Origin: Geosiphon pyriformis
Lineage: Eukaryota > Glomeromycota > Glomeromycetes > Archaeosporales > Geosiphonaceae
Direction of reading: 5' to 3'
DNA: 64,000 nucleotides
NCBI GenBank assembly: GCA_016748015.1
Contig: JAAOMT010000276.1
Coordinates: 34,903 to 98,902, forward strand
The number at the start of each line of letters is the position of its first letter. Positions within the stretch are counted from its first letter, which is position 1. Below the pieces are notes generated by a model that searched no databases, was not told the DNA's origin, and worked only from the letters and a program-made list of their open reading frames with translations. Below are positions 24,815-35,925 of the stretch, in pieces. The translations under genes and the position numbers were made by a program.

Positions 24815-25894
24815 TGTTATGGGTAAACTTGGTAGAGTAAAAAAATAGTAACATTTGGTGTTCTCAATTATTAATAATACATGTTTCATGTAATTCTGTT
24901 GGCTTAATCTTAATTATTAGTCTCTAAAAGTCTTCTTTGCTGGTTGTGATTTTACCTGTTAAGCTCTTTGGTTATAAGGCACAAAAATTTGGCTTTTGCT
25001 GATTGCAACTTTTCTTAAATGTGAACTATCTTTTCTGAATTAATAAACACAGTCATTATGATCTGGTATTGTCTTTTTACTTTTCTGGTAAGCTACCAAG
25101 ATAATGTTAATATCCAAAACTTAGGAAGAGCTTTCTTCTTTTACCAAACTATTATGAAATCTATTTTCAAACAGTCAATTTTACTATGTTGCTGCTTCAC
25201 AAAAGAAAATAAAAAAATAAAATAAAAAAAAAATAAAAAAAATAAAAAAAATAAAAAAAAAATAAAAAAAAATAAAAAAAAATAAAAATAAAAGAAGATA
25301 AATTAGTATCATTAATTGCTATGATTAAGAGTGACTGGTCCAAATCATTAATAGTTTAAGACAGTTATGCTAAGAGCATCTGTTCTGAAACAAAGGTATA
25401 AAACAATGGTTAATTCATGTAAATTCCACAAAGTTCAAGAACATGAATTTGTGATTCTGATTTCTCAATAATTAATTTATTTTAGAAGATAAATATGGAA
25501 TAGAATAAATAATGGAAGGAGTAAGGATATTTGATTCTTGTTTAATAGTTTGTATCTAGATGTCTGTTTTTTTTTACTTTTCTTAACTACTCATTTTTAT
25601 ACATTCTTTTGGTTTTACAGGATTGCTTTTTAACTGTTCTATTATTGCTAATTATTGCTTTGCTATTTCTGTAATTGCTTTATTTTTTTACATTATTACT
25701 AGTTATCCTATGTTATAATACATTATCTGGTGTTATTATATGTTATTTTGTGTTATCACATGTTATAACACATTATCCTGCATTATCTTAAGTTATAACA
25801 TATTATCCAACATTATTGTATGCTATTCTGTATTATGTTACATTTTAGTTATGTTTCTTTATAACTTTGGATTGGTTTTTCTACTTGAGTAATA
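24815..25894 (-). mobile_element. 3' LTR of element C (old gypsy copy)
   Basis: It aligns by eye with the F1 LTRs in the same orientation: start TGTTATGGG, an internal CTGGTAAGCTA block (25,090), an A-rich AAAATAAA tract (25,200-25,295), and an end GAGTAATA followed by a decayed polypurine-like segment. It is about 1.08 kb. Its U3 portion (about 25,690-25,850) carries imperfect repeats of a TGTTATAACACATTATC type in the position where F1 has GGAATTCCTGG-type repeats. Confidence 0.7.
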
Positions 25895-27110
25895 TTATCT
25901 CTCTCTTTTTAAAATTGAGCTTCTGTAAAATTATATGTATCTGTTTCTATGTCTTCATTTGTGTAATGTTTGATAGTTGTATTAAATATTGTTTTTTATA
26001 GATCTTTGAACTGTTGATTGGTAATTTGTCTTATGTTGTTAACTGTTATTATTTTTATAAATCCATACAACAATACATTTGAACAATGTTAGAAAGTAGC
26101 ATATAGTTAATATACTGTTTTGTAATATAGAGTTAAGTTGCTTTTTCCTACAAATTTTTCTACTTGTTGTATTGTTTCTTTGTTAAAAGTTTTCTGGTTG
26201 AGATTTCCATATGATGTCTTCAAATCTAATTGTTTACCAATTTTGTAAAACCAATATGCTGGAGGAAGTCTTTTTTTCCCTTTTTGAGTATTGTCAAGTG
26301 TCTATTCTTTTGTTTTGGAGAGTTTGGTCTCATGAACTAAAGCTTTTTTTATTTCTTTAAGCTTAGAGACCAAGTATTTTTTATAAACTTCTTTTATTTC
26401 CTGTTCTACCTGAGAGAAATTTTTTCTCCAATTTTTCCTTTCAGGTATTGAGTAGAAGTAGAATTATTTAGTTCTAATTAAACTCTTGCTTTCCTCTTTC
26501 TTGCTCCTATTTTTATATTATATTTTTTTTATCAATTATTACTTTTATTTAAGCAGAAAATTACTGAATTGTGTTAAATAGTTGTTTTGAGAATTGTAGA
26601 ATTTGATCTAATAAGTCTATGTTAAAAGTTCTATTATTTCTTGCTGTTTTTTTAGATGTTATATATATTTGAATTTTTAAATTTAATTTGCTGCATATTG
26701 TTTATGTTTTGATAATGATGATTAGTTTTAAATCTTGTGATATATTTTCTGGTCTAATTAATAAAATTTGTGTTCCTAGTTAAGATACTGATGATAATGA
26801 TTTTTTGTTTTGCATGATAAATTTTTAACCGATTTCCATGTGCTATTTTCTTTAAAATCTTGTCTTTCAATTGTAATTTGTAAGCTCCATTGCCTAAAAC
26901 TTTGTGTACATGGAATGGATTATCCCACTTTGGATTGAACTTTTTACTTTATTGTTTTTTAGCTTTTGTATAATATAATAGTACTTGGTTTCTAATTTTG
27001 AATTCCATTAATTGTTCTGGTAGGCAGTTATCATGTCTTTCTTTTTGACATTCTTGAGAGTGACTAATATTGTTAACTGCTGTTTTATGGTTGTCTTCTA
27101 ATGTTTCTAT
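25895..27110 (-). pseudogene. Element C: third ORF and integrase C-terminus (left part)
   Basis: Minus-strand remains of the 3' internal region of a gypsy element. An integrase C-terminal block (KWDNPFHV, then GNGAYKL) is readable near 26,880-26,940. The sequence further left corresponds to the third ORF of F1. It ends abruptly at the F1 LTR at 27,111 and resumes at 35,930, so it is the left half of an insertion target. Frames are destroyed by stops. Confidence 0.75.
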
Positions 27111-28006
27111 TGTTACAGATAATTATTTCTGTTGTTGTATTGAATAACAAATCCATAATTTGGTCCTCAAAAGCTACTTTCATGGATGATGTGCAGAAGA
27201 TATGGTATCTGAAGGTTTTGGTTGATCTGAAGGTTTTGTTGTGGAGTTTTTTGTATAATGGACAGAGATTCAGTGGTGATGGTAATAGTTTTTCTGAAGT
27301 CGCAATTATGCCCAATTTCTTTCTCAGCTTGGCGGCCGGATTTATTTTGGCAGTCGTGCCCTTTTGGTAAGCTATCTGTTAATATATATAATTCTACCCT
27401 TATTTCTGGGTCTTTTACCAGGCTATCCTTGATGTCAATAATTCAGTGCTTAATCTTTTTACTTAATTAATATACAACAACAAAATCAAAAAAAGAAAAA
27501 AAAAGAAAAATAAAGAAAATAAAAATAAAAAAAATAAAGAAAATAAGCCAAGGCAATTCGGTATGTTAGTATCTCATCAATAGTCATGATCAAGAGCTAT
27601 TGTTCCAGTGTGGTTAAGTATCAATTACTATCAACATGAAGTGTTGATAGTGGAGAGTGGATTAAGATATAGAATAATTATTTATTTGATGATTGGTTTC
27701 TTGGCTAAGGATTCTGTGGTATCGATTCTGTCTTTTCTGTTTCTAACACTACTGCTATATATACATAATTGGGATTTCTCAATTCCTCAATTCTTTATGA
27801 CAGGAATTCTGAAATTCCTGGAATCCTGCAATTCCTTTGAGAGGAATCCTGGAATTCTGGAATTCTGCAATTTCTCGTCAGGGAATCCTGAAATTTCTGG
27901 AATCCTACAATTCCTGAAAGGAATCTTGAAATTCCACATTTACTATGCTTACTTCTGATTGGCTAATAATTATGCTAATATATTTCCTATATTTCTATGA
28001 GTAACA
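27111..28006 (-). repeat. F1 3' LTR (896 bp)
   Basis: It begins TGTTAC and ends GTAACA. It is longer than the partner LTR because it keeps an extra block of imperfect GGAATTCCTGG-type repeats at about 27,790-27,930. A short open frame here (27,085-27,315, minus) is mirrored in the other LTR and is not a gene. Confidence 0.92.
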
Positions 28007-28009
28007 TTA

Positions 28010-28021
28010 TTCCTTCCTTTT
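28010..28021 (-). other. F1 polypurine tract
   Basis: On the minus strand the sequence AAAAGGAAGGAA lies three bases before the 3' LTR, where plus-strand DNA synthesis is primed in LTR elements. It directly follows the stop of the third ORF. Confidence 0.8.
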
Positions 28022-28690
28022 AATATTGGGCTCTGTCGAAATTTAACTTATGTAATTCCCCTTCTTGAAGTATTTCCTGGATTTTGTTTTCGAGAATTAC
28101 TTGTGTTATTTGGGTCTGTAATTTTTCAAATTAAGCATTGGTGATTTTTCCCAATTGATTACTGGTAATCATATCCATTGCTCTGTTGAGCAATATTTCT
28201 GGTTTATCCTGAAATGCTGTGTGTATTCGGTATATGGCTCGGGCTTGTGTGGATAAGTTGTTCTTTCCTACAAAATGTTCTAATTGTTGTAGTATTCTTT
28301 TGTCAAATAATTGCTTTGTTTTATCTGTATATAGATTCTAGATATTTATGTGTTGTCCCAAGTAAAAATAACAATAGTTTCGTGAAAATTGTTGTATCCA
28401 CCAATTCCAAGTTTCTTTAGTCAATTCTTGATATAGTGACTCTTTTGTCGATTCTTTTATTGCTAATTTTACTTTTGCTATGATTTTGTTCACAGTATTT
28501 TCAGTTTTTTTCTGTGTTCTGAGTTGAAATGTCTTTCTAATATCTTGATATCAAATGGTTTGTTGATTAATTGTAATCTCCATTTCCTGGTGTTGGATTA
28601 ATTGAAAGAGTTGTTGTGCTAGTGAGTAAATGTTGTCTGTAATTTCTATTTTTCTGATATTTCCTGTCACATCTACCATGTTTTTATATA
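28022..28690 (-). pseudogene. F1 third ORF, unknown function
   Basis: Downstream of the integrase C-terminus a separate reading frame of about 220 codons can be followed on the minus strand to a stop at the polypurine tract. It is interrupted by a few stops (TAA/TAG-type, from likely CAA or CAG codons). It is charged and helical-looking, with segments such as LSTQARAIYRIHTAFQDKP and EKLQTQITQVILENK. I do not recognise it. No signal peptide or membrane segment is apparent, so it does not look like an envelope protein. F2 has a counterpart at 46,304-46,984, with matching blocks such as YFYLG versus YFYIG. Confidence 0.6.
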
Positions 28691-28699
28691 TTCTTTTGA

Positions 28700-30245
28700 T
28701 GGATCAATTTAATGTGTTATTGTCAATAATAATGATTGGTTTCAGATCTCGTGGAATCTCATCTGGTTGGACTAATATTTTCTGTACTTCTAATTGTGGA
28801 ATATTACTGGTAGATGGTAGTGTGATGTTGTGATATGGTTTCAGTCAATCTCCATGTGCTGATTTGGTTAAAATTTTGTTATCCAATCTTAATTTGTAAG
28901 CTCCATTTTCTAGAATTTCTTTTATGTGAAATGGTCCATCCCATTTGGAGTCAAATTTTCTATTTTATTGTTTTTCTGCTTTGGTATGATGTAGTAATAC
29001 TTTGTCTCTGATCTTGAATTTAACTGGTTTGTCTGATAGTTGACTATCATGTCTTTCTTTCTGTGTTTCTTGTGACTTTTGGATATTATCAGCTGCTCTT
29101 CTTCATTTGTTTTCCAATGTTTCTATTAAGTCATATGTTCTTCTCAGCAATGTTTCTTGAAAATTTTCCTCTGTTATTGGTTCAGCTGGATATGTATTAA
29201 TTTTTCTCTCTACTGGTAATGTTGCTATTCTCTCATATATTAATTCAAATGGTGTTGCTTGTGTAGTATCCTGTTTCGTTGTCCAATAAGCAAATAGTAC
29301 TGATGGTATGAACAAATCCCAATTGTTCTGGTTTTCTTGGCTGAGCTTGGCTATTGCTTCACACAATGTTCTGTTGAATCTTTCTACTAATCTATTAGTT
29401 TGTGGATGGTATGGTGATAATAATAGTCTCTTGATTCTGAATCTTTGGCTCAATTCTGTTAATGTTCTGTTCACAAAATGAGTTCCTTGGTTTGATAATA
29501 ATTCTTTTGGACATCCATGTTGACAAATCAAATCCTGATGAACAAATTCAGCAACGGATTCTGCATCCGCTCTTTGAATTGCTTTCGCCTCTGGCCATTT
29601 AGTAAGATAGTCTATAGCTACTGCTATGTATCTGTTTTCTTTGCTGGTGATTGTTAATGGTCCGACTAAATCAATTCCCATACAGTCAAATGGTTGTCCC
29701 ACTTTGATTGGTCTTAATGGTTCACTGGGTCTTGTTCCTCCTTTTCACTAACAAGCATCACAATTTTAAACATATTGAATGATGTCTGGGTATATTAATG
29801 GCCAATAGTATCTTTTTCTAGTTCTTTCCATGGTTGCTTCTTTGTGAAAATGTCCTGCTGTTAGATTTGAGTACATGTTGAATAATATTGTCTCTTTTTC
29901 TGGCTCCGTAATTACTTTGGTTGGTTGATCTGGATCCCTTCTATTTTTCCGATAAAGTATATTTTGGTAAGTAATAAAATATTTTGATTGTTGTTTAATA
30001 CTCCTTCATTTTGTATAAGATAAATTCTCTTTGAACTGTTAAGTGTTTAGATAATGTTGCAATTGTTGATATTTTTGTATGTTCATCTTTTGTTGTATTT
30101 TTCCGTTGGTATTGTTCTGGTTTTATTATATTTTTGGATTAAAATGTTCTTAGATTTGTCTTATTCGTGATAAACCGTCAGCATTTCCATTGTCTTTTCC
30201 CTTTTTATAATGTATAGTATAATTGTATGGTACAAATGCCATTTT
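28700..30245 (-). pseudogene. F1 integrase
   Basis: The core frame at 29,103-29,702 reads through the DDE integrase domain: GIDLVGPL with the first Asp, LLSNQGTHF where the second catalytic Asp of an SDQGTHF motif is replaced by Asn, and HPQTNRLVERFN with the Glu. Integrase inserts element DNA into the genome; the D-to-N change should abolish this. The C-terminal part (KWDGPFHI, GAYKLR at 28,870-28,940) follows after a stop. Between 29,703 and 30,245 the N-terminal zinc-binding part is present but broken. I see no convincing chromodomain. Confidence 0.88.
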
Positions 30246-31151
30246 CTATCTTGACTGTCTTTCATCTCCAAATTCTTGTTTTTGGAGTGATGTTAATCTC
30301 TTGTGATCTGTGTATATTTCAAACTTTTGACTCAAGTATTTTTTCCATTTTATGACTGTCCAGTATATTGCTAAGTGTTCTTGTTCCAGTGTTCCATAGT
30401 TCTTTTTGGCTGGTGTTAAACCTCTGCTGGCATATGCTACTGGATGTTCTCTGCCATTTAGTCCTCTCTGAGATAATACTGCTCCCAATGCTTGACTGGA
30501 TGCATTGGTGGTGATGATAAATGGTTTGCTATAATCTGGATAGATCAGTACTGGAGCTTGGATGAGCTTTTTTCTCAGAATATCAAAAGCTTCTTGTTGA
30601 CTTTCTGTCCATTCATATTTCGTATTTTTGTTTTGCAGTTGATTGAGTGGCTGCACTATCTTGGAAAAGTTCTTGATAAAATGATGATAGTAGCTGGCGA
30701 ATCCCAAGAATGATTTCAGTTCTGTTATATTGGTCAGCACTGGAAAGTTCTTTACTATCTCTATTTTCTCTGGATCCATTTTGATGCCGTCTTTGCTGAC
30801 TATGTGTTCTAAGAATTTGAGTTCTGTCTTGCCAAAGAAGCATTTTGTCACATTTAACTTTAGTCCTGCTCTTCTTAGTCTTTCGAACACTTGTTGAAGA
30901 TAATGAAGATGATCATCAAACATCTTTGAGAATACATTGGTGTCGTCCAAGTATACAACTACTGATTTCCATAATAAGCCAGTATAAATAATTTCCATTA
31001 GCCGTTGGAAAGTTGCTGGGGCATTGGTTAAGCCAAATGGCATTACTTCAAATTCGAAATTCTCTTCTCTAGTAATAAATGCCGTCTTCTCTTTGTCAGC
31101 TGGATTTATGGCTACTTGCCAGTAACCACTGTCCAAATCTAATGTGGAGAA
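30246..31151 (-). pseudogene. F1 reverse transcriptase palm/thumb and RNase H
   Basis: A 296-residue frame continues the RT from the preceding frame after a single TGA, which sits where the family has Trp (the WFSTLDL block). It contains MPFGLTNAPATFQ, the catalytic box VVYLDDTNVFS (intact YLDD), and FLGFASYYHHFI. RNase H follows with IITTNASSQALGAVLS, where the first catalytic Asp is Asn, and YGTLEQEHLAI. RT copies element RNA and RNase H removes it; the RNase H should be dead in this copy. Confidence 0.9.
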
Positions 31152-32408
31152 TCATTTGTTCTCACCGAAAGCATTGAATAATTTTTGTATTTGTGGAGTT
31201 GGATAACTGTCTCCACGAGTTATATCATTGAGTTTCTTATAGTCTACACAAAACTGGATTTTTCCATTTTTTTTACGGACAAGTACTACTGATGACAACC
31301 ATAGACTCATTGATAGTTGAATTAGCCCATTGTTAAGCATTCTGTTTATCTCTTGACAAATAATCTCATGGCTGGCTGGTGGCACTCTGTATGCTCTTTG
31401 TTTGATTGGCATTGCATCTCTAGTCTTAATCTGATGCTGGATGATGTTAGTTCGGCCAAACTTATTTTCACTGGCAAAGATGTTATTGAAATTGTTGAGT
31501 AATATCTTAAGCTGCATACATTGGAGTGGATCTAAGTTTCCCATGTTTATTTGTTCTAATTGTTTTGGTTGGAGCAAATAACATTTGTCTTGTCCATAGA
31601 TTGTTTGTGATGTGATTTCAACATATCCACAAAGTTGTGGAAAGTCTGGAATGGGGTTTGGTGGTTGGTCTTCTATTTCTGTAGTTAAATATCCGATGGT
31701 GGTTCCTTCTGGTATGTTGATGACATTGCCAGTGTTGTTGTAGATGGGAATTTTTATGCTGCTATAGCTTTTGGCTGGTATGTAGAGATTGATCAACCCA
31801 ATCTCTCCTGATTCACAAAGGGTTGCTTCCACTTCAAAAATCTGTTCTTGCTCTTTTTCCTTCCTTTCTATTGCTAACATGTACTGGCTATATGGTGGAA
31901 TGGAAATAGCTTGACCAGTTGAGATAATTTCTCCTTGGCCAACAATTTCTTCCTCCGCCATATTAACTGGTATATCTGTTTTACCCATTGATCCAAATCC
32001 TTGTATTCCTCTCACTGTTATTCCTAATTTCTCCCTCTTTCCTACTGACACTAACTGAGCTACTCTAATCAGAGGCAGGAATATTGCCTGTGCTATCTTT
32101 TTGTTGGGCTCTATTATATAGGCTTTTTCTGAGTCATTTTGTAGCATGGTGATAATATTTTCTACATATTTCATGTCAATTATTCCTTCTCTTATATTGA
32201 TCCCTCTTTTCACTAAACTACTCCTAGATATTAATTGAACTATTGTTGTTGCCGGAATTTCTAGTGCTATTTTCAGATCAATACAGGTGCATGAATGCGG
32301 TTTTAATTTGATGGCATTTTTTTCTGGATATCTTAGATCAAACCCTGCATCCATATTATACACACATTCTGGCATAATACCTTTCCCATTGTCACTATAC
32401 CATTTCAA
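31152..32408 (-). pseudogene. F1 dUTPase domain fused ahead of reverse transcriptase
   Basis: A 418-residue frame. Residues 1-145 are a trimeric-type dUTPase, the enzyme that hydrolyses dUTP to dUMP and keeps uracil out of DNA. All five family motifs are visible: DAGFDL (20-25), SRSSL (61-65), GIIDMKY with the catalytic Asp (78) and Tyr (81), KKIAQ (103-107), and the glycine-rich GIQGFGSMG (134-142). A linker with a second beta-rich look (about 150-280) leads to the RT fingers (RAYRVPPAS, QFCVDYKKLND). It ends at the TGA that splits RT. Domain identity is well supported; activity is untested. Confidence 0.88.
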
Positions 32409-32444
32409 CTCTTGTTCCTTGGAGAGATCTGGTAGTGCAATGTA

Positions 32445-33280
32445 TTATTCATAGTTTAAATCGGGTTTTGAATCTGAGTCTGAATTGTTTTTGTCATCAT
32501 TGCCATTTTGAATGGAGCTGGAACCAGTGTTTTTGTCATCATCATTGGAGTTTGGATCACGATTGATCAGCGATTCTGATTCTGATGCACAGCTGCTGAT
32601 TGGTTCTTCTTCTTCAGGGATCAAGTAGATTATGCATGATGGTGGATTGTAAATGAGGTCACAATCGTCACAATATTCAAAGTCACTGGGAATTAAACAA
32701 TGGCAACACAGTTTTGTATTTAACTGTGCTAGCCATTGTTCTTGCTCTTCTTTAGTGGGTGCCAAGTTTTGGTAGTGTTTATAGAACTTTTCTGGTTCTA
32801 GAAAATTTATAACTGGCTCTGCATCTCAGTTAAGCTCGATGGGTTCTGGTGGGTTGTTTTTAATTGTCCGGATTTTTTCTGGTGATGTGCCTTCAATTTT
32901 GGCAGTTGCCATTCTCCAAATTTTGTCATTGTCATATGGACAACTGTCTAATCGTCATATTGCTCTTTGCCAAGCGGTTTCGATTGGTGTCCCTTTTTTA
33001 ACCCAGTTGCTGATCAGAATCGTGTATTAACACTCTATATCGCACATTCCTCCACATCCAGGAATGTTATGCCACATTCCTTTGTCCAAGAGAGTCTTTC
33101 CACAAGTTAAGCATGGCTGATTGTCCTATTTCCCTACTTGTTTTGGTCTTCCAAAGCATTCAAAGACGCATGGACAGCAATAGAACCTAGTTGCCATTGA
33201 ATATTTCTTATCATCCCCACAGCATACGCCCATTAATGACAATTTCTTACCGCAATTGACACATATAAGCTTAGGTCAAC
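32445..33280 (-). pseudogene. F1 Cys-rich zinc-binding-like module
   Basis: Between protease and dUTPase lies a Cys-rich segment on the minus strand. It has CVNCGKK with a following CCG, CCPCVFECFG, CLTCGKTLLDKG, GCGGMC, and nearer the dUTPase CCHCLIPSDFEYCDDCD. Several C-x2-C pairs at regular spacing suggest two or more zinc ribbons. The 106-residue frame at 32,445-32,765 ends in an acidic, Ser/Asp-rich tail. A few stops interrupt the run. F2 has the same module (41,690-41,940 and 42,230-42,330). I do not recognise the module; it is not the usual CCHC knuckle of gag. Confidence 0.65.
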
Positions 33281-33491
33281 AATAGGTAGATCGTTGTAGT
33301 ATAATGTAGGTATTATAAGTGGTGGTGGTTTGGGTGGTCTCTTCTTTTTTTCCTTTTCTTTTATTTTCTTTGTCTTCTTCCTATTCCCAACTTGAAGTTG
33401 GTTCACTTTCGTCATTGTCGGTCCATGTTAGGTCATCAGTTTCCTAGGTAAGTTCTTCCTTTTGTTTCCCTTTTCTCTTGTTGCTATTGTC

Positions 33492-33968
33492 TCAGGAGAG
33501 TATTGGCAGTAGTTTGTTGTGCTCTTTGCCCGCCCACGACACTTGATAGGCTTCCCAGGTAGGCTTTTCTTTCTCCTCCTCCAGTTCGATCAATAGTTTC
33601 TCTTTTGGAGGAGTTTTAAAGTGGCCACACGTGGCCGGAACACATATGTATTGGCCCTGATATGTTAGCTGAAGTTCTTGGGTGTTCCAGTCTAACATTG
33701 CGTTAACTTTGGATAGCCAGTTATTACCAACAAGAGCTTGATATTGAGTGGCTTCCATCACTAGAACTTTAATGGAAGTCATGATGCCATTAACTTTAAA
33801 AGGAAAGTCGTTGATTTTGCCAATTGGAATTTTGGTCGCTCCATTGGCTGTGATGATTCTGGTGCTGGCAGCTTGATTAACTCAGTGACCTAATTGATTC
33901 ATGAGTTGTCTTGTGATTATGCTGCCTGTGGAACTGCTGTCCAGAATTAATTTGATGTCGAGTGTCAT
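33492..33968 (-). pseudogene. F1 aspartic protease
   Basis: A minus-strand frame starts MTLDIKLILDSSSTGSIIT, the signature of a retropepsin active site, where DSG is now DSS. One stop lies about 30 residues in, after QLMNQLGH. It then reads through YQALVGNNWLSKVNA, the typical second half of gypsy proteases. The enzyme would cleave the polyprotein. The Gly-to-Ser change is consistent with a G-to-A mutation. Confidence 0.8.
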
Positions 33969-35104
33969 TCTATCCGTTGGCTGCAATGGCCTTTTCTATA
34001 TCATTCAGCCATATTTAAGCATCATTCTCTTTGCCTGTAAAGTTGTCAAGTTTTGTGATTAGTGCATAGGCCATTGGATCTAAGTTAGGTGGTTGTGGTG
34101 GCTGTTGAAGCAGTTGTTGTTGTCTTGGCTGTTGGAATGGTAGCTGAAGTGGCTGCTGTATGGGTTTGACTATGAGATTAATCGGCAGTTGATCGATAAT
34201 GATTACCAGAGGTAAGTTTTGCTGATTAATTAATTCGGGGTTTTGATTTCTTTGATTTGGTGGTGTTCAAATATTTGGAGTTTCAATTTCCGGATTTTCT
34301 AACTGTTGCTGAGTTTGAATGTTCGGGGTTTCAACTTCCGGGTTTTCAGTGATCGGGTGCTAGTAAGTGAATTCTTGATCCTCTGATTCTTCTTCCTCCT
34401 TTTCTGATTCTGCTGCTTCTTATGGATCAGAGATTCCGAAATCTGGTGGAGATGGTGGTGATCGAAGTCTTGATGGAGTTGATGATCGCAAATTAAATTC
34501 CTCAAAGTATTTGTTGTATAGTTCTAACAATTCTGTTTTTTTTTGTCTACTTTGGAATGGGAATTGTCCAAATGCTGATATCACAATTAATGGAAACACA
34601 TTGGTTGATAATATGTTGATGGCACTTTCAGATGTATAGTGGTATGATGGATTACTTGGGAATTCAACTCTGTTTTTCTTTCAAGCAGATGGCTGTATTT
34701 TTCGGGGTGTTACTGCTGGTGTTTGTAATTTTCCTTTGCCTTTACTAGCATATGTAATTGGATATCTTTGTTGAGTGTGGTATTCAATTTCTTTGTTGAT
34801 CTCAGTGATGATGGATGCAAAATTATGGTTTGTTGATAGGTTGGTGTTTTGAATTAATTCCTTATAGAAAGTTTCTCTTGCTGATTCAGTATTTACTGGT
34901 GTTCCTAATAAAAAGGAAATCTTTTTGTTGATGTAGAAATTGAAGGCTGATTCGGCAGATATATGATTGTGGTTTAATCCCAAGTATTGACAATAGTGTT
35001 GAAATAAAGATTTTGCAAATCTTAAATGGTTTGCTTCTATAATTTCTGATTCTGCCACTTTTGGTTTGGTGTTGTTGGTGCTGGTTTTCTGTAGGATTAT
35101 ATCT
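33969..35104 (-). pseudogene. F1 gag remnant with internal deletion
   Basis: The first frame (34,681-35,058, starting MAESEIIEANHL) follows the 5' LTR and primer site. A Pro/Gln/Glu-rich region with frame changes follows. The start of a capsid-like block is visible at about 33,975-34,070 (KLDNFTGKENDA, WLNDIEKAIAANG), but within a few codons the sequence jumps to the protease. In F2 about 1.25 kb separates the same two landmarks, so most of capsid and any nucleocapsid is missing in F1. Confidence 0.75.
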
Positions 35105-35120
35105 CACAGAGAGCACCAAA
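35105..35120 (-). other. F1 primer-binding site
   Basis: In element orientation the sequence TGGTGCTCTCTGTGAG lies two bases after the end of the 5' LTR and begins TGG, as expected for pairing to the CCA end of a tRNA. I could not assign the primer tRNA. Confidence 0.6.
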
Positions 35121-35925
35121 TGTTACAAGTGATTATTTTTGTTGTTGTATTGAATAACAAACCTGTAACTTGGTGCTCAAAAGCTACTTTTGTGGATGAT
35201 GTGTGGAAAGTATGATATCTGAAGGTTTTGGTTGATCTGAAGGTTTTGTTGTGGAGTTCTTTGTATAATGGACAGAGATTCAGTGGTGATGGTAGTAGTT
35301 TTCCTGGAGTCGCAATTATGTCCAATTTCTTTTTTAGCTTGGTGGCCAGATTTATTCTGGCAGTTATGCCCTTCTGGTAAGCTATCTGTTAATATATATA
35401 ATTTTACCCTTATTTCTGGGTCTTTTATCAGGCTATTCTTGACATCAATAATTCAGTGCTTAATCTTTTTACTCAATTAGTATACAACAACAAAATCAAA
35501 GAAAGAAAAGAAAATAAAAAGAAAGAAAATAAAAATAAAGAAAATAAAGAAAATAAGCCAAGGCAATTCGGTATGTTAGTATCTCATCAATAGCCATAAT
35601 CAAGAGCTATTGTTCCAGCATGGTTAAGTATCAATTACTATCAACATGAAGTGTTGATAGTGGAGAGTGGATTGAGATATAAAATAATTATTTATTTAAT
35701 GATTGGTTTCTTGGCTAAGGATTCTGTGGTATCAATTCTGTCTTTTCTGTTTCTAATACTATTGCTATATATACATAATTGGGATTTCTCAATTCCTCGA
35801 TTCTTTATGACAGGAATCCTAGAATTCCTGGAATTCCTGGAATTCTGGAATTCCACATTTACTATGCTTACTTCTGATTGGCTAATAATTATGTTAATAT
35901 ATTTCCTATATTTCTATGAGTAATA
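35121..35925 (-). repeat. F1 5' LTR (805 bp)
   Basis: It matches the LTR at 27,111-28,006 from TGTTAC to a decayed GTAATA end, but lacks about 90 bp of the GGAATTCCTGG-type repeat block. Differences elsewhere are largely transitions. LTRs are identical at insertion, so this divergence means the insertion is not recent. Confidence 0.92.

Larger units (their letters stand above)
27111..35925 (-). mobile_element. Ty3/gypsy-type LTR retrotransposon F1 with dUTPase domain
   Basis: An 8.8-kb element on the minus strand with a 3' LTR at 27,111-28,006 and a 5' LTR at 35,121-35,925. Order in element orientation: gag fragment, protease, Cys-rich module, dUTPase, RT, RNase H, integrase, third ORF. Flanking CTAT at 27,107-27,110 and 35,926-35,929 is the target duplication; the flanks join seamlessly as an older copy of the same lineage. 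Long frames survive but stops, a lost gag segment and two lost catalytic residues make this copy unable to move alone. Confidence 0.93.

Noticed and set aside
27085-27370. Short frames conserved between 27.1 kb and 35.2 kb, at first read as a duplicated gene
   Set aside because: They lie in the two LTRs of F1, so the conservation is that of the terminal repeats.
28700-29100. Possible chromodomain at the integrase C-terminus
   Set aside because: The readable blocks (KVLLHHTK, KWDGPFHI, GAYKLR) are the ordinary integrase C-terminal domain; no aromatic-cage pattern follows.
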